Shown: positions 16,099-24,782 of the stretch, in pieces | Numbering within the stretch: position 1 is the first letter of the stretch | How the letters are laid out: every line of letters begins with the position of its first letter | Assembly (NCBI GenBank): GCA_002705055.1 | Contig: PAHY01000037.1 | Location: 1 to 34,619, forward strand | Source: Planctomycetota bacterium | GTDB lineage: Bacteria > Planctomycetota > UBA1135 | Direction: 5' to 3' | Length of the DNA stretch: 34,619 nucleotides | Position numbers and translations under genes: made by a program | The notes under the pieces: generated by a model | Databases searched by the model: none | Told to the model about the DNA's origin: nothing | The model's input: only the letters and a program-made list of their open reading frames with translations

Positions 16099-16743
16099 AT
16101 GACTTTGACTCGCCCCATTTCTTCTCTGATGATTCTTGCGGTGCTGCCGATTGGCTGCGCGCACCCTGTCGTTCAGGAGCCTGAGCCCGAGGTTTTCGAA
16201 GTTGAGCGCCCCTCGGGTGGATTGGCGACGATGTATTTCCACGATCCGCTCTCGTGCAAGTTGAGTTTCGAGGAGGGGGCCGAGGGGGGTGTCATTCAGG
16301 ATTACATGATCAAGAACGCCGGAAGTGATATCGATTTCGGCCATTACAACCAGGGCCAGTTCACCGTGGGCATTGAAGGTGGGCGAGAGGGGGTCATCGT
16401 GGATCTTGGTTCAGGCGATGACCTGAAGGAACGGTATGGCTTTGCCGAGACGGTTGGCGGAGGACAAGGCTTCGCGTCCATCCGGATGGAGGAGGGGGCG
16501 CTTGTCGTTCTGGCCGACTACGACGAGCAAACGGTGCAGCCGCTAGGTGAGAACACGCAGCTCTTTGCGGAGTCACGGTCTCGGAACAGTTCTGCGCCGA
16601 TCGGACTCGGGCACATTTACGTCCTGCGGCTCGTCGATCGCCATGACCCCGAGTTCAGTCGCATCGTCAAGTTCAAGGTGGTTGAGTACACCCCAGACGT
16701 GAGCGTGACTCTCCGCTGGGTACGGATTCATGAGACCGAGTAG
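16099..16743 (+). CDS. Lipoprotein of unknown function
   Basis: The product has 214 residues with a lipoprotein signal peptide; the lipobox is LPIGC with Cys20. The start is ATG 16099; a TTG 15 nt upstream is less likely. The mature part contains strands such as YVLRLVDR and a C-terminal FKVVEYTPDVSVTLRWVRI stretch, suggesting an all-beta fold. I do not recognise a family. Codon and base composition look less GC-rich than the core genes. It ends 61 bp before the sulfatase start on the same strand. Confidence 0.78.
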   Translation: MTLTRPISSLMILAVLPIGCAHPVVQEPEPEVFEVERPSGGLATMYFHDPLSCKLSFEEGAEGGVIQDYMIKNAGSDIDFGHYNQGQFTVGIEGGREGVIVDLGSGDDLKERYGFAETVGGGQGFASIRMEEGALVVLADYDEQTVQPLGENTQLFAESRSRNSSAPIGLGHIYVLRLVDRHDPEFSRIVKFKVVEYTPDVSVTLRWVRIHETE

Positions 16744-16804
16744 GTGAATGCTCGCGGACCGGTCGTGGGTCGAGTTGGTGTTCCGTGGGAGTAGGATCTG
16801 GGGG

Positions 16805-18208
16805 ATGATTCGCGGCCTCCTCCTTGGCGTATTGATGGCGATGGGCGTGCCGTGTGCGACGGCGCAGGACCTCGCGAAGGGTTGGGTGCCCGACGACGAG
16901 GCGAAGACCAACCTGGTCGTGATTTTCTGCGACGACCTGGGCTGGGGAGACCTGGCCAGTTTTGGACACCCGACCATCAAGACGCCGCGGCTGGATCAGA
17001 TGGCGGCGGAGGGGGCGCGCTTCACGCAGTTCTACTCGGCGTCTCCGGCGTGCACGGCCAGCCGTTATGCGCTGCTGACGGGGCGGGTGCCGAAGCGCTC
17101 GGGCTTTTCGTGGGTGCTGGGGCCGAAATCGCCGCGCGGCATTCATCCGAACGAAGTGACGATCGCCGAGGGGCTGAAGGAGCAGGGTTACGCCACGGCG
17201 ATCTTCGGCAAGTGGCACCTGGGCCGGCCCGAGGAATACCTGCCGCTCGCGCATGGCTTCGATGAGTACCTCGGCCTGCCGTACAGCAACGATATGCGTC
17301 CGCCGAAGTGGGAGGACATCCCCCTGATCGAGGGCAATGAGGTGGTCGAGCTGAACCCGGATCAGCGCAAGCTCACCCGGCTCTACACCGACCGCGCGAT
17401 CGAATTCATCGAGCGGCACCAGGAGCAGAACTTCTTCGTCTACCTGCCGTACGCCATGCCGCACCTGCCGCTCTACCCGGGCGAAAACTTCGCGGGCAGC
17501 TCGGCGCGCGGCACCTATGGCGACGTGGTGGAGGAGATCGATCACCACGTCGGGCGCATCCTCGATCGGCTGACCGAGCTGGGTTTGGCAAGCAACACCC
17601 TCGTCGTCTTCACCAGCGATAACGGCCCGTGGATCATCAAGGACGAAGAGGGCGGCTCCTCCGGTCTGCTGCGTGACGGCAAGGGAAGCACCTGGGAAGG
17701 CGGCGTGCGGGTGCCCACCGTCTTCTGGCAGCCGGGCGCGATCGAAGCCGGCCGCGTCGTACGCGAGGTTGCCAGCACGATGGACTTGCTGCCGACTGCA
17801 TTCGTGAATGCCAATCAGGCACTGCCCGAATCGCGCGCACTCGATGGGCGGAGCATCGCGAACCTGCTCTATCATCCCAGGCTGGTCGAGGCGTACGACG
17901 AATGGGAGTCTGACGGGATCCTCGAGCGCAAGCCGCTGTTCTTCTACGGCCCTTCCGAGCTGCACGCCGTGCGCTCCGGGCCCTGGAAGCTGCACATCCG
18001 TACCAGCAGCCAGACCGGGATCAAGCACTTCGGGGGCAAGCTGCCGCTGCTCTTCCACCTTGAGCACGATCCGAGCGAGCAGTGGGACCTCGCCGAAGAG
18101 CACCCCGAAATCGTGGCCGAGCTGCAGGCGCTGATCGACGCGCACCTCGCTGAGGTCGCGGCGACCGGGAACGACTTCGATCCGCCTGCGGAAGCCTCGG
18201 GCGATTAG
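16805..18208 (+). CDS. Secreted sulfatase (arylsulfatase family) with CTASR active site
   Basis: This 467-residue enzyme has a signal peptide (cleaved near ATA-QD at 20) and the sulfatase fold. Metal and catalytic residues are Asp43/Asp44 (FCDDLGWGD), Cys83 and Arg87 (PACTASRYALLTGR), Lys136 and His138 (GKWHLG), His220 (AMPHLPL), Asp272/Asn273 (TSDNGPW) and Lys293. Cys83 should be converted to formylglycine. The core is CxAxR, not the usual CxPxR, a variant associated with radical-SAM maturases and accepted less well by the oxygen-dependent enzyme. The natural substrate, perhaps a sulfated polysaccharide, is inferred. Its stop codon overlaps that of the next, convergent gene. Confidence 0.95.
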   Translation: MIRGLLLGVLMAMGVPCATAQDLAKGWVPDDEAKTNLVVIFCDDLGWGDLASFGHPTIKTPRLDQMAAEGARFTQFYSASPACTASRYALLTGRVPKRSGFSWVLGPKSPRGIHPNEVTIAEGLKEQGYATAIFGKWHLGRPEEYLPLAHGFDEYLGLPYSNDMRPPKWEDIPLIEGNEVVELNPDQRKLTRLYTDRAIEFIERHQEQNFFVYLPYAMPHLPLYPGENFAGSSARGTYGDVVEEIDHHVGRILDRLTELGLASNTLVVFTSDNGPWIIKDEEGGSSGLLRDGKGSTWEGGVRVPTVFWQPGAIEAGRVVREVASTMDLLPTAFVNANQALPESRALDGRSIANLLYHPRLVEAYDEWESDGILERKPLFFYGPSELHAVRSGPWKLHIRTSSQTGIKHFGGKLPLLFHLEHDPSEQWDLAEEHPEIVAELQALIDAHLAEVAATGNDFDPPAEASGD

Positions 18209-19641
18209 TCCGCCGGGGCGATCGCGGCCAGCGCCGCGTACGCGGGGATCGTGCCGTCAACGGGCCGCGCCAGCGACTCGGGGCCGATCCACACCGGACC
18301 ATGCTCGGCGCTGCTCGGCGGCCGCCCGTGCGAACCCTGCACGACGCTGGTGTCCAGGCCGATCAGGTCCATGGTCGTGCGGAAGCCCAGCTTCTTCTTC
18401 AGCAGCTTGAAGGCCGCGCGGGCCATCGGCGCCGACAGCTTCGGGTCGAAGCACAGCTCGCAGGGGTCGTAGCCCGGCTTGCGGTGGATGTCGACGGTGC
18501 GCGCGAAGTCGGGCTCGGGCTCATCGTTCCAGTAGCGGTACCCGAACCAGCTCCCGGCCTCGGCGAGCAGGACGATCTCGCCGCTGCGTTCGTGCGCCAG
18601 ACCGGCCGCCGCGATCGCCTCGCCGGTCCACCATTCGCCCACGCCCGGCAGCTCGCCCAGCGCCGCGGCGACCTCCTCGATCTGCGCCGGATCCTGCACG
18701 TAGACGTGCGCCAGCTGGTGATCACAGACGGCGAAAGCCGCCGAGTTGCCCGGGTCGAGCAGGCTGCCGTTCTCAGCCGGGTGAATCGCCAGCCAGCCGC
18801 GCTCGCGCAGCAGGCGGTTGGGCTCGACGCAGTGATCGACCGGGTCGATGCCGTACTCCGACAGCACGATGATCTGCTGCCCGGCGGCCTCGGCCTGATC
18901 CAGCAGCGGCGTCAAGGCCTCGTCCAGCGCGCGCGCCGCGGCCTCGGCTTCCGGGCCGTGCGGGCCGAAGCGCTGCAGGTCGTAGTCGAGGTGGGGCACG
19001 TAGACCAGCGTCAGCCCCGGCTGCTCGGTGCGCAGCACGTCGGCTGCGGTATCCAGGATCCACTTCGAGCTGGCGATCCCCGCGCCCGGGCCCCAGAACT
19101 GGAACAGCGGGAAGTCACCGTGCGCGCGGCGCAGACGCTCGCGCAGCTGCGGCGGATGCGCGTGGACATCCGGGCCCTTGCGGCCGTCGGCGTAGTAGGT
19201 GGGCCGCGGGGTCAGCGACAGATCCGCGCGGCTGGGCAGATTCCACCACCAGAACAGCTGGGCGCTCTTCGACTCCGGGTGCGCCGCGCGCCAGCGATCG
19301 AACACGGTCGGAATGGCCGCGTCCGTCTGCGGGCCCTTGCCGCGATCCGCTACCCCGGTGATCAGCTCGCAGGACTGCCGCCACAGCCAGACCTCGGCCA
19401 GGTCGCGGAAGTACCAGCCATTCGCCACCGCGCCGTGGCCGGCGCCGAGCGCGCCATCCGCCCCCGGCTTCCGCCCGGTCAGCATGCTGGCCTGCACCGT
19501 GCAGGTCACCGCCGGCAGGTCCGGGGTCAGCGCGTAGTTCGCCTGCGTCGCCGCCCAGCGCGCCAGGCGCGGCATCTGCGCCAGCAGGGCGGGCGTCAGA
19601 CCCACCACGTTCAGGACCAGGATCGACGGCGTCGCACTCAT
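18205..19641 (-). CDS. Alkaline-phosphatase-superfamily nucleotide pyrophosphatase/phosphodiesterase
   Basis: The product has 478 residues. The nucleophile is Thr46 in PAVTCTVQASMLTG, placed nine residues before TG as in NPP-type phosphodiesterases. Other expected motifs are the N-terminal strand ILVLNVVGLT, YVPHLDYDLQRFGP and the SEYGIDPVDH segment. No signal peptide is seen, so it is likely cytoplasmic. The family includes members found in ebo-type gene clusters, but no such cluster is present here. It begins in a 4-nt ATGA overlap with the NUDIX gene, indicating coupled translation. At its end it shares 4 nt with the sulfatase on the opposite strand, another member of the same superfamily. 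Confidence 0.85.
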   Translation of the reverse strand: MSATPSILVLNVVGLTPALLAQMPRLARWAATQANYALTPDLPAVTCTVQASMLTGRKPGADGALGAGHGAVANGWYFRDLAEVWLWRQSCELITGVADRGKGPQTDAAIPTVFDRWRAAHPESKSAQLFWWWNLPSRADLSLTPRPTYYADGRKGPDVHAHPPQLRERLRRAHGDFPLFQFWGPGAGIASSKWILDTAADVLRTEQPGLTLVYVPHLDYDLQRFGPHGPEAEAAARALDEALTPLLDQAEAAGQQIIVLSEYGIDPVDHCVEPNRLLRERGWLAIHPAENGSLLDPGNSAAFAVCDHQLAHVYVQDPAQIEEVAAALGELPGVGEWWTGEAIAAAGLAHERSGEIVLLAEAGSWFGYRYWNDEPEPDFARTVDIHRKPGYDPCELCFDPKLSAPMARAAFKLLKKKLGFRTTMDLIGLDTSVVQGSHGRPPSSAEHGPVWIGPESLARPVDGTIPAYAALAAIAPAD

Positions 19642-20219
19642 CGCTCTTGCATCATGTCGCGCAGCGCCAGCAGCTTGGCGATGACCCGGTCCGCGCCCTC
19701 TTCGTTCATGCGGATCGCGGCCTCTTCCAGCTCGACCCAGGCCAGCGTGCGCGACTCGCCCGCGGCCGGGCGCAGCCCCTGGTCGCGCGCCGCCACGAAC
19801 AGAAAGCGCACGTCGAGGTGATCGTGCGCCGGCATCGCGCCGCGCGCCGGGATCTCGTGCACGTCGACGTCCCAGATCGCCGGACCGCCGAAGAACTCGA
19901 AGGACTCCAGCCCGCTCTCCTCGGCCAGCTCACGCACCGCGGTCTCGACCGGGCTGCGCTCGCCCTCGTCGTGGCCGCCGAACTGCAGCCAGCGGTCCAG
20001 CTTCAGGTGATGGTGCAGCAGCAGGTGCTGGATCTCCGGGTCGACCACGAAGGCGCTGCCGGTGACGTGCCCGGGCAGGGTCTCGCGGTGCCACCACTGT
20101 GGCGTCGCCTCGACCTGCGCCAGGATCGCGCGTCGGTGCTGCTCCTCTCGCTCGTCCACGCCGCGGTAGTCGCGCAGCGCGGCAGCCAGCAGCTCCTGGT
20201 GGGGGGCGAGCGCGGTCAC
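19638..20219 (-). CDS. NUDIX hydrolase
   Basis: This 193-residue protein contains a perfect NUDIX box at residues 81-103 (G-x5-E-x7-REL-x-EE-S-G-L), which binds Mg2+ and hydrolyses nucleoside diphosphates linked to another moiety. Upstream strands (VTGSAFVVDPE, LLLHHHLKLDRWLQFGGH) fit the fold. The substrate is unknown. The start chosen is GTG 20219, 4 nt after the biotin-carrier stop. Its stop codon overlaps the phosphodiesterase start by 4 nt (ATGA). Its place in the carboxylase operon suggests metabolite clean-up, perhaps of CoA derivatives, but this is inference. Confidence 0.92.
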   Translation of the reverse strand: MTALAPHQELLAAALRDYRGVDEREEQHRRAILAQVEATPQWWHRETLPGHVTGSAFVVDPEIQHLLLHHHLKLDRWLQFGGHDEGERSPVETAVRELAEESGLESFEFFGGPAIWDVDVHEIPARGAMPAHDHLDVRFLFVAARDQGLRPAAGESRTLAWVELEEAAIRMNEEGADRVIAKLLALRDMMQER

Positions 20220-20223
20220 CGGT

Positions 20224-20814
20224 CTAGGAGCCGGCCTCCACCTCGAGCAGCGCCTGACCTTCCTCAACGTCGCTCGAGTCCTCGACCAGGAAGCGGACGA
20301 TCTTCGCCTGCTCGGGCAGCGCGCCGCCGGGCTGATACTTGACCGGATTGAAGGTCTTCATGACCTCGAGCAGGCCGACGGTCTTCCCGGCCTGCACCGC
20401 GTCGCCGGCCTCGGCGAACACGGGGGCCTCCGGCGCCGAGCGGCGATAGAAGCGCCCGGCCTGCGGCGCGGTCACGACCAAACCCTGGGCGGCGGTCTCG
20501 GCCGCCGCCGTGGCCGCCGCGCCGAAGCCCTCGGCGTCGGCCGCGCGGCGCAGCTCAAACAGGGTGCTGCCGAAGCCGACCGGCTCATGGCGACGCTCGG
20601 GCGGCGCGCTGGCTACGAAACCGGCGACCCCATCCGGCATCACCAGCCGATGGACCCGGTCCAGCACGATCAGGCAGCCGCAGTCCTCGCCGGCGCGGAA
20701 GGTGCTGCCTTCGCGCGGCGCCTCGGCGTAGAAGCCCACCGCCGGGCTGAGCAGCCGCCAGCCGCTGCCGTCTTCCAGGGCTTCCGCCTTCAGCACGAAG
20801 CGCGCCTCGCTCAT
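20224..20814 (-). CDS. Biotin carboxyl carrier protein of an acyl-CoA carboxylase, with extra N-terminal barrel-like domain
   Basis: This 196-residue protein ends in a biotinyl domain (about 112-196) with the biotin-accepting Lys153 in [11 protein letters not shown], between two half-barrel strands. The N-terminal part (about 20-92) has strands and turns reminiscent of a second barrel-sandwich fold, with no lysine at the tip. The linker is alanine-rich. The protein accepts CO2 from the biotin carboxylase and passes it to the carboxyltransferase encoded directly upstream; those two genes overlap by 4 nt (ATGA), supporting coupled synthesis. The lysine context EVMK differs slightly from the common AMKM. 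Confidence 0.9.
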   Translation of the reverse strand: MSEARFVLKAEALEDGSGWRLLSPAVGFYAEAPREGSTFRAGEDCGCLIVLDRVHRLVMPDGVAGFVASAPPERRHEPVGFGSTLFELRRAADAEGFGAAATAAAETAAQGLVVTAPQAGRFYRRSAPEAPVFAEAGDAVQAGKTVGLLEVMKTFNPVKYQPGGALPEQAKIVRFLVEDSSDVEEGQALLEVEAGS

Positions 20815-22550
20815 TGCACGCCCTCCGTCAGCACGTCGAGGTCGTGCATCGACCAGATCCGCGGGTTCTTGATCCGGCGCGCGCCCTGGGCCTGATACGA
20901 AGCCTCGATCAGACACTCCAGATAGCTGCGCAGCTCGGACGGCGCGACGATCTCGTCGGTGTCGCGCTGGCTGGCGGCGACGTAGGGATCCATATCGCCC
21001 TCGATCCGCGCCTCGACCGCGGCCATGCCTTTCTCGATCGCGGCGCGCTCCTCCGGATCCTCGCTGGCGATCTGAAACTCATCATCCAGCTTGGTGTTGT
21101 AGGCGGCGATCGCCAGCGTGCGGCCTTCCATCACCGACTGGCGCGCGATCGGCGTCGACAGCTGCAGCACCGGCTCGTAGGGCAGGCCGGACATCGCGTA
21201 GTAACCCGCGCCGCTGGCCTTGCGTAGCAGCACCGTGAACATCGGGGTCTCGTTGGTGCTGTTGGTGTAGATCAGGTTCGATCCGTAACCCAGCAGGCCC
21301 TGCGCTTCGGCCTCGGTGCCGATGTCGAAGCCGGAGATATCCTGCAGCCAGACGATCGGGATGCCGTCGGCGTTGCAGGCCCGCGAGAACTGCGAGATCT
21401 TGGCGATGCCCTCGCGGTACAGAATCCCGCCGGGCTTCACCTTGCCGCGGTGCTCGGGGTCGTCGACCGGGCCCTGCACGTTGGCGATGAAGCCGCAGTA
21501 CAGCCCATTCACGCGTCCGATGCCGGTGACCATCTCGCGGCCGCGATGGGGGAACAGCTCCCAGAACAGCGAACGGTCCACCAGCCGCGCGATCACCTCG
21601 CGGACGTCATAGGCGTGGCGATGGTCCGGCGGGAACAGGGTGTCCAGCTCGCTGGCGGGGTACTCCGGCGCCGCCGCTTCGACGCCGCCGCGGCGGAAGT
21701 CAGCCGCGCTGTCCGCGGTGCGCGCGATCTCGCGGCGGATCGCCGCGAGGCATGCGGTGTCATCCGGTACGCGCTCATCGGCGCAGGCCGACTGATGCAC
21801 GTGCACTTCCGGCCCGCCGATCCCCAGCGAGGTCAGCTTCTGCGACTTGGCGCCTTTGATCAGCGCCGCGCCGGCGATGACCATGTAGGCCTGCTCGGTC
21901 ATGTACACCCGATCGCTGATGATCGGCATGTAGCCGCCGCCCGCGATGCAGTCGCCGAACACGCCGGCGATCTGCGGCACGCCCTCGGCCGACAGCTGGG
22001 CGTTCTTCTTGAAGATGTGGCCGGCGCCGTAGCGCCCCGGGAAGCTGCGCGACTGCTCGGGCAGGAACAGCCCCGAGCAATCGACCAGGTAGACCACCGG
22101 GATCTTCAGCGACAGCCCGATCTCCTGGGCGCGCTCGATCTTCTCTGGCGATTGCGGCCACCACGACCCCGAAGCCACCGTGTTGTCGTTGGCGATCACC
22201 ACGACCCAGCGGCCCTCGACCTTCGTTAGTACCGTGATCACCCCTGCGCCCGGCGAGACCATCTTCTTGCCGCCCTGGTCGTACTCGACGCCCCAGTTCA
22301 CGAAGGTGCCGACGGCGTGCACCGGCGCGCCCGGATCCTTCAGCGCCTCGACGCGCTCCCAGGCCGTCATCTTGCCCTTGGCGTGGGTGCGCTCGACGTA
22401 CTTCTCGCCCCAGCCGGCGCGCACCACCTCGCGGCGCTCGCGCAGCGTGGACAGCCGCTGCTCCATGGCCTCGGCGTGCTGCTGAATCTCGGCCGAATCC
22501 AGGAAGCGCTCGCGCGGGGATCCGACGGGGTGGAGCGGGACGAAGGCCAT
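20811..22550 (-). CDS. Acyl-CoA carboxylase carboxyltransferase subunit
   Basis: The product has 579 residues from ATG 22550; a GTG 9 nt upstream is also possible. It belongs to the single-chain carboxyltransferase family of propionyl-, methylcrotonyl- and glutaconyl-CoA enzymes, with two crotonase-like halves. Key segments are [13 protein letters not shown] near 58-70, the first oxyanion region [13 protein letters not shown] (about 198-209), and in the second half [26 protein letters not shown] and GAGYYAMSG. It transfers carboxyl from biotin to an acyl-CoA. Which acyl-CoA cannot be fixed from this sequence alone. It is coupled to the biotin carrier; the biotin carboxylase gene lies upstream, separated by a DUF1579 gene and a hairpin. 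Confidence 0.93.
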   Translation of the reverse strand: MAFVPLHPVGSPRERFLDSAEIQQHAEAMEQRLSTLRERREVVRAGWGEKYVERTHAKGKMTAWERVEALKDPGAPVHAVGTFVNWGVEYDQGGKKMVSPGAGVITVLTKVEGRWVVVIANDNTVASGSWWPQSPEKIERAQEIGLSLKIPVVYLVDCSGLFLPEQSRSFPGRYGAGHIFKKNAQLSAEGVPQIAGVFGDCIAGGGYMPIISDRVYMTEQAYMVIAGAALIKGAKSQKLTSLGIGGPEVHVHQSACADERVPDDTACLAAIRREIARTADSAADFRRGGVEAAAPEYPASELDTLFPPDHRHAYDVREVIARLVDRSLFWELFPHRGREMVTGIGRVNGLYCGFIANVQGPVDDPEHRGKVKPGGILYREGIAKISQFSRACNADGIPIVWLQDISGFDIGTEAEAQGLLGYGSNLIYTNSTNETPMFTVLLRKASGAGYYAMSGLPYEPVLQLSTPIARQSVMEGRTLAIAAYNTKLDDEFQIASEDPEERAAIEKGMAAVEARIEGDMDPYVAASQRDTDEIVAPSELRSYLECLIEASYQAQGARRIKNPRIWSMHDLDVLTEGVQ

Positions 22551-22565
22551 CGCGCCCACAGAATA

Positions 22566-22592
22566 GCCTCGCCCCCCGGAGGGAGGCGAGGC
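22566..22592 (-). terminator. Hairpin between the DUF1579 gene and the carboxyltransferase operon
   Basis: Arms gcctcgcc and ggcgaggc extend by three more pairs after one mismatch, around a 3-nt loop. There is no clear T-run on the minus strand. It may attenuate read-through into the carboxyltransferase gene. Confidence 0.5.
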
Positions 22593-22631
22593 AGGGGCCG
22601 CTCGAAAGCGGGCGATTCAGCGCAGCCGACG

Positions 22632-23285
22632 CTATTCGGCGGCGCGCTTGTACTCCATCTTCATGACGACGACGTTCGGCTCCTTCGGCATCGGCGCCTC
22701 GGGGGTTTCCGGGATGGTGTCATACATCTCCATGATGGTGTGATCATCCGACTTCTCGGTGATGACGTACTTGTACGGGCGGCCTTCCGGGGTGACGAAG
22801 TCCTTCATCGTGCCGCGGTAGACGATCTGGTCCTTGCCGACGCGCTCGCCCTCGGAGAGCATCATGCGGGTGCCGAAGGAGTCGATCCACATGGTCTGGT
22901 ACTTCTTCGACAGGTTGTCGAAACCCTGGACCAGCATGCCCTTGGTCTCCATGCCCATCATCTCGAAAGTGGTCTGCTCGACCATGTAACGGCCGCCCAT
23001 GATCATCGTGATCTTGGAGCTGCCCTTGCTGTATTCCCAGGGCGCGTCAGGCGACATGCGCATGCCCATGGTGACGTCCCACTTGCCGGCCGACTTGGCG
23101 AGCTGCTTGTGCTCTTCGCCAGGCGCGCCCATCTTCATCATGAGCTCCATGACTTCCATCTCGGACATTTCATGGATGGCCTTGCCGGGCTCTTGGGCGA
23201 CGGGCTCCTGAAGCTCGGAAGTGATCCAGGACGAGGTGGCGGCCACCGGGACCGCGGTAAGAATGATTTGAAGCAGAGTCTTCAT
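22632..23285 (-). CDS. Secreted DUF1579-family protein
   Basis: The product has 217 residues from ATG 23285, which begins a signal-peptide-like segment (MKTLLQIILTAVPVAATSSW). The mature part matches DUF1579: HKQLAKSAGKWDVTMGMRMSPD, then MIMGGRYMVEQTTFEMMGMETKG, and GFDNLSKKYQTMWIDSFGTRMML, a lipocalin-like pattern of strands. The domain is widespread in secreted proteins and has no established activity. Methionine content is striking (for example EMSEMEVMELMMKMG), which could reflect binding of metal or oxidant scavenging, though this is only a thought. It sits between the biotin carboxylase and carboxyltransferase genes. Confidence 0.85.
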   Translation of the reverse strand: MKTLLQIILTAVPVAATSSWITSELQEPVAQEPGKAIHEMSEMEVMELMMKMGAPGEEHKQLAKSAGKWDVTMGMRMSPDAPWEYSKGSSKITMIMGGRYMVEQTTFEMMGMETKGMLVQGFDNLSKKYQTMWIDSFGTRMMLSEGERVGKDQIVYRGTMKDFVTPEGRPYKYVITEKSDDHTIMEMYDTIPETPEAPMPKEPNVVVMKMEYKRAAE

Positions 23286-23421
23286 GACGAAGGTGCTGAG
23301 GGTGGTGGAAGAGGTCGGGCGCACGGGCGCCGCAGGGACCTCAGTCTAGATCCGGGATCGGAATCCGGGGGGCGCCGGGGCCAGGGGCCGCCGGGCGGGG
23401 GCGAACGGCGCGGGAGGCCGC

Positions 23422-24777
23422 CTACAGCCTTCCTGCTTCGCGCTCGCGGCCCAGCCACAGGGTGTCGCAGCGGCCGGCGCGGAAATCCGCGTGGGCCAGG
23501 ATCGCGCGGTGCAGCGGCAGGGTGGTGGGCACGCCTTCGATGCGTGCGCCGGCCAGCGCCTGCTCCATGCGGGCGATGGCCTGCTCGCGGCTGTTGCCGG
23601 TCGCGATCACCTTGGCGATCAGCGAGTCATAGTGCGGCGGGATCTTCGCGCCCGGCGCGAGGTGGGTATCGACGCGAATGCCCTCGCCTTCGATTTCGAA
23701 ACGCTCCAGGGTGCCCGGCGCGGGGCGGAAGTCGGCGGCGGGATCTTCGGCGTTGATGCGCACCTCGATCGCGTGACCCTGCCAGCGCACCTCGTCCTGC
23801 CGCAGCGGCAGCGCCTGCCCGGCGGCGATCCGAAACTGCCACTGCGCCAGATCCAGGCCGGTGATCTGCTCGGTGACTGGGTGCTCGACCTGCAGGCGGG
23901 TGTTCATCTCGAGGAAGTACAGCTCGCCGTCCTCGGCGCGCAGGTACTCCATCGTGCCGGCGCCGGCGTAGTTCCATTGCGCCGTGGCCGCGGCGGACAG
24001 CGAGCCGTAATGAGCGCGCGCGGCATCGTCGAGCTCCGGCGAACCGGCTTCCTCCAGCAGCTTCTGGTGACGCCGCTGAATCGAGCACTCGCGCTCGCCC
24101 AGGTGAATCGCGCCGCCGTGACCGTCGCCGAAGACCTGGAACTCGATGTGCCGGCCGCCCTCCAGATACTTCTCGAGGTAGAGCGCGGCGTCGCCGAAGG
24201 CGGCCGCCGCTTCACGGCTGGCTTCCTCAAAGGCGACGCGCACCTGCTCGGCGTTTTCACAGCGGCGGATGCCGCGCCCGCCGCCGCCGGCGTCGGCCTT
24301 GAGCGCGACCGGGTAGCCGATCTCCTCGGCGACCCGCACCGCCTCCTCGGCGTCGGCCAGCAGCCCTTCGCTGCCCGGCACGACCGGCAGGCCCGCGGCC
24401 CGCGCGGCCTCGCGCGAGGCGACCTTGCGGCCCATTCGATCCATCACGCCCGGCGCCGGGCCGATGAAGCGCACCCCGTGCTGCTCGCACATCGAGGCGA
24501 AGCGCGCGTTCTCGGCCAGGAAGCCCCAGCCCGGGTGCAGCGCCGAGCAGCGGGTCTGCTTGGCGGCCTGAATCAGCCCTTCCATCGCTAGGTAGCTCTG
24601 CGCCGCCGGGCCCGGGCCCAGGCAGACGACCTCGGCCGCGCGCTCGAGGTAGGGGTAGCCCGCCGCCAGATCCGCGGTGGAAGCGCCGCAGACGGCTTCG
24701 ACGCCCAGCTCTTCGCAGGCGCGCACCATGCGGGCGGCGACTTCGCCCCGATTGGCGATGAACACGCGATGGAACAT
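23422..24777 (-). CDS. accC: Biotin carboxylase subunit of an acyl-CoA or acetyl-CoA carboxylase
   Basis: This 451-residue enzyme carboxylates biotin using ATP and bicarbonate. It has the full ATP-grasp biotin carboxylase set: FIANRGEVAARMVRAC at the start, Lys118, KADAGGGGRGIR (Lys160, glycine-rich loop), HQKLLEEAGSP (Lys239), Glu277 and Glu290 as metal ligands, MNTRLQVEHPVTE (Arg294), and Arg340 in EVRINAEDP, the residue that contacts biotin and bicarbonate. Length equals that of E. coli AccC (about 449), so it has no fused carrier domain. The carrier and carboxyltransferase lie 0.9-3.2 kb downstream on the same strand, completing a three-subunit enzyme. Start is ATG 24777, 5 nt after the transporter gene. 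Confidence 0.96.
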   Translation of the reverse strand: MFHRVFIANRGEVAARMVRACEELGVEAVCGASTADLAAGYPYLERAAEVVCLGPGPAAQSYLAMEGLIQAAKQTRCSALHPGWGFLAENARFASMCEQHGVRFIGPAPGVMDRMGRKVASREAARAAGLPVVPGSEGLLADAEEAVRVAEEIGYPVALKADAGGGGRGIRRCENAEQVRVAFEEASREAAAAFGDAALYLEKYLEGGRHIEFQVFGDGHGGAIHLGERECSIQRRHQKLLEEAGSPELDDAARAHYGSLSAAATAQWNYAGAGTMEYLRAEDGELYFLEMNTRLQVEHPVTEQITGLDLAQWQFRIAAGQALPLRQDEVRWQGHAIEVRINAEDPAADFRPAPGTLERFEIEGEGIRVDTHLAPGAKIPPHYDSLIAKVIATGNSREQAIARMEQALAGARIEGVPTTLPLHRAILAHADFRAGRCDTLWLGREREAGRL

Positions 24778-24782
24778 GCGGC

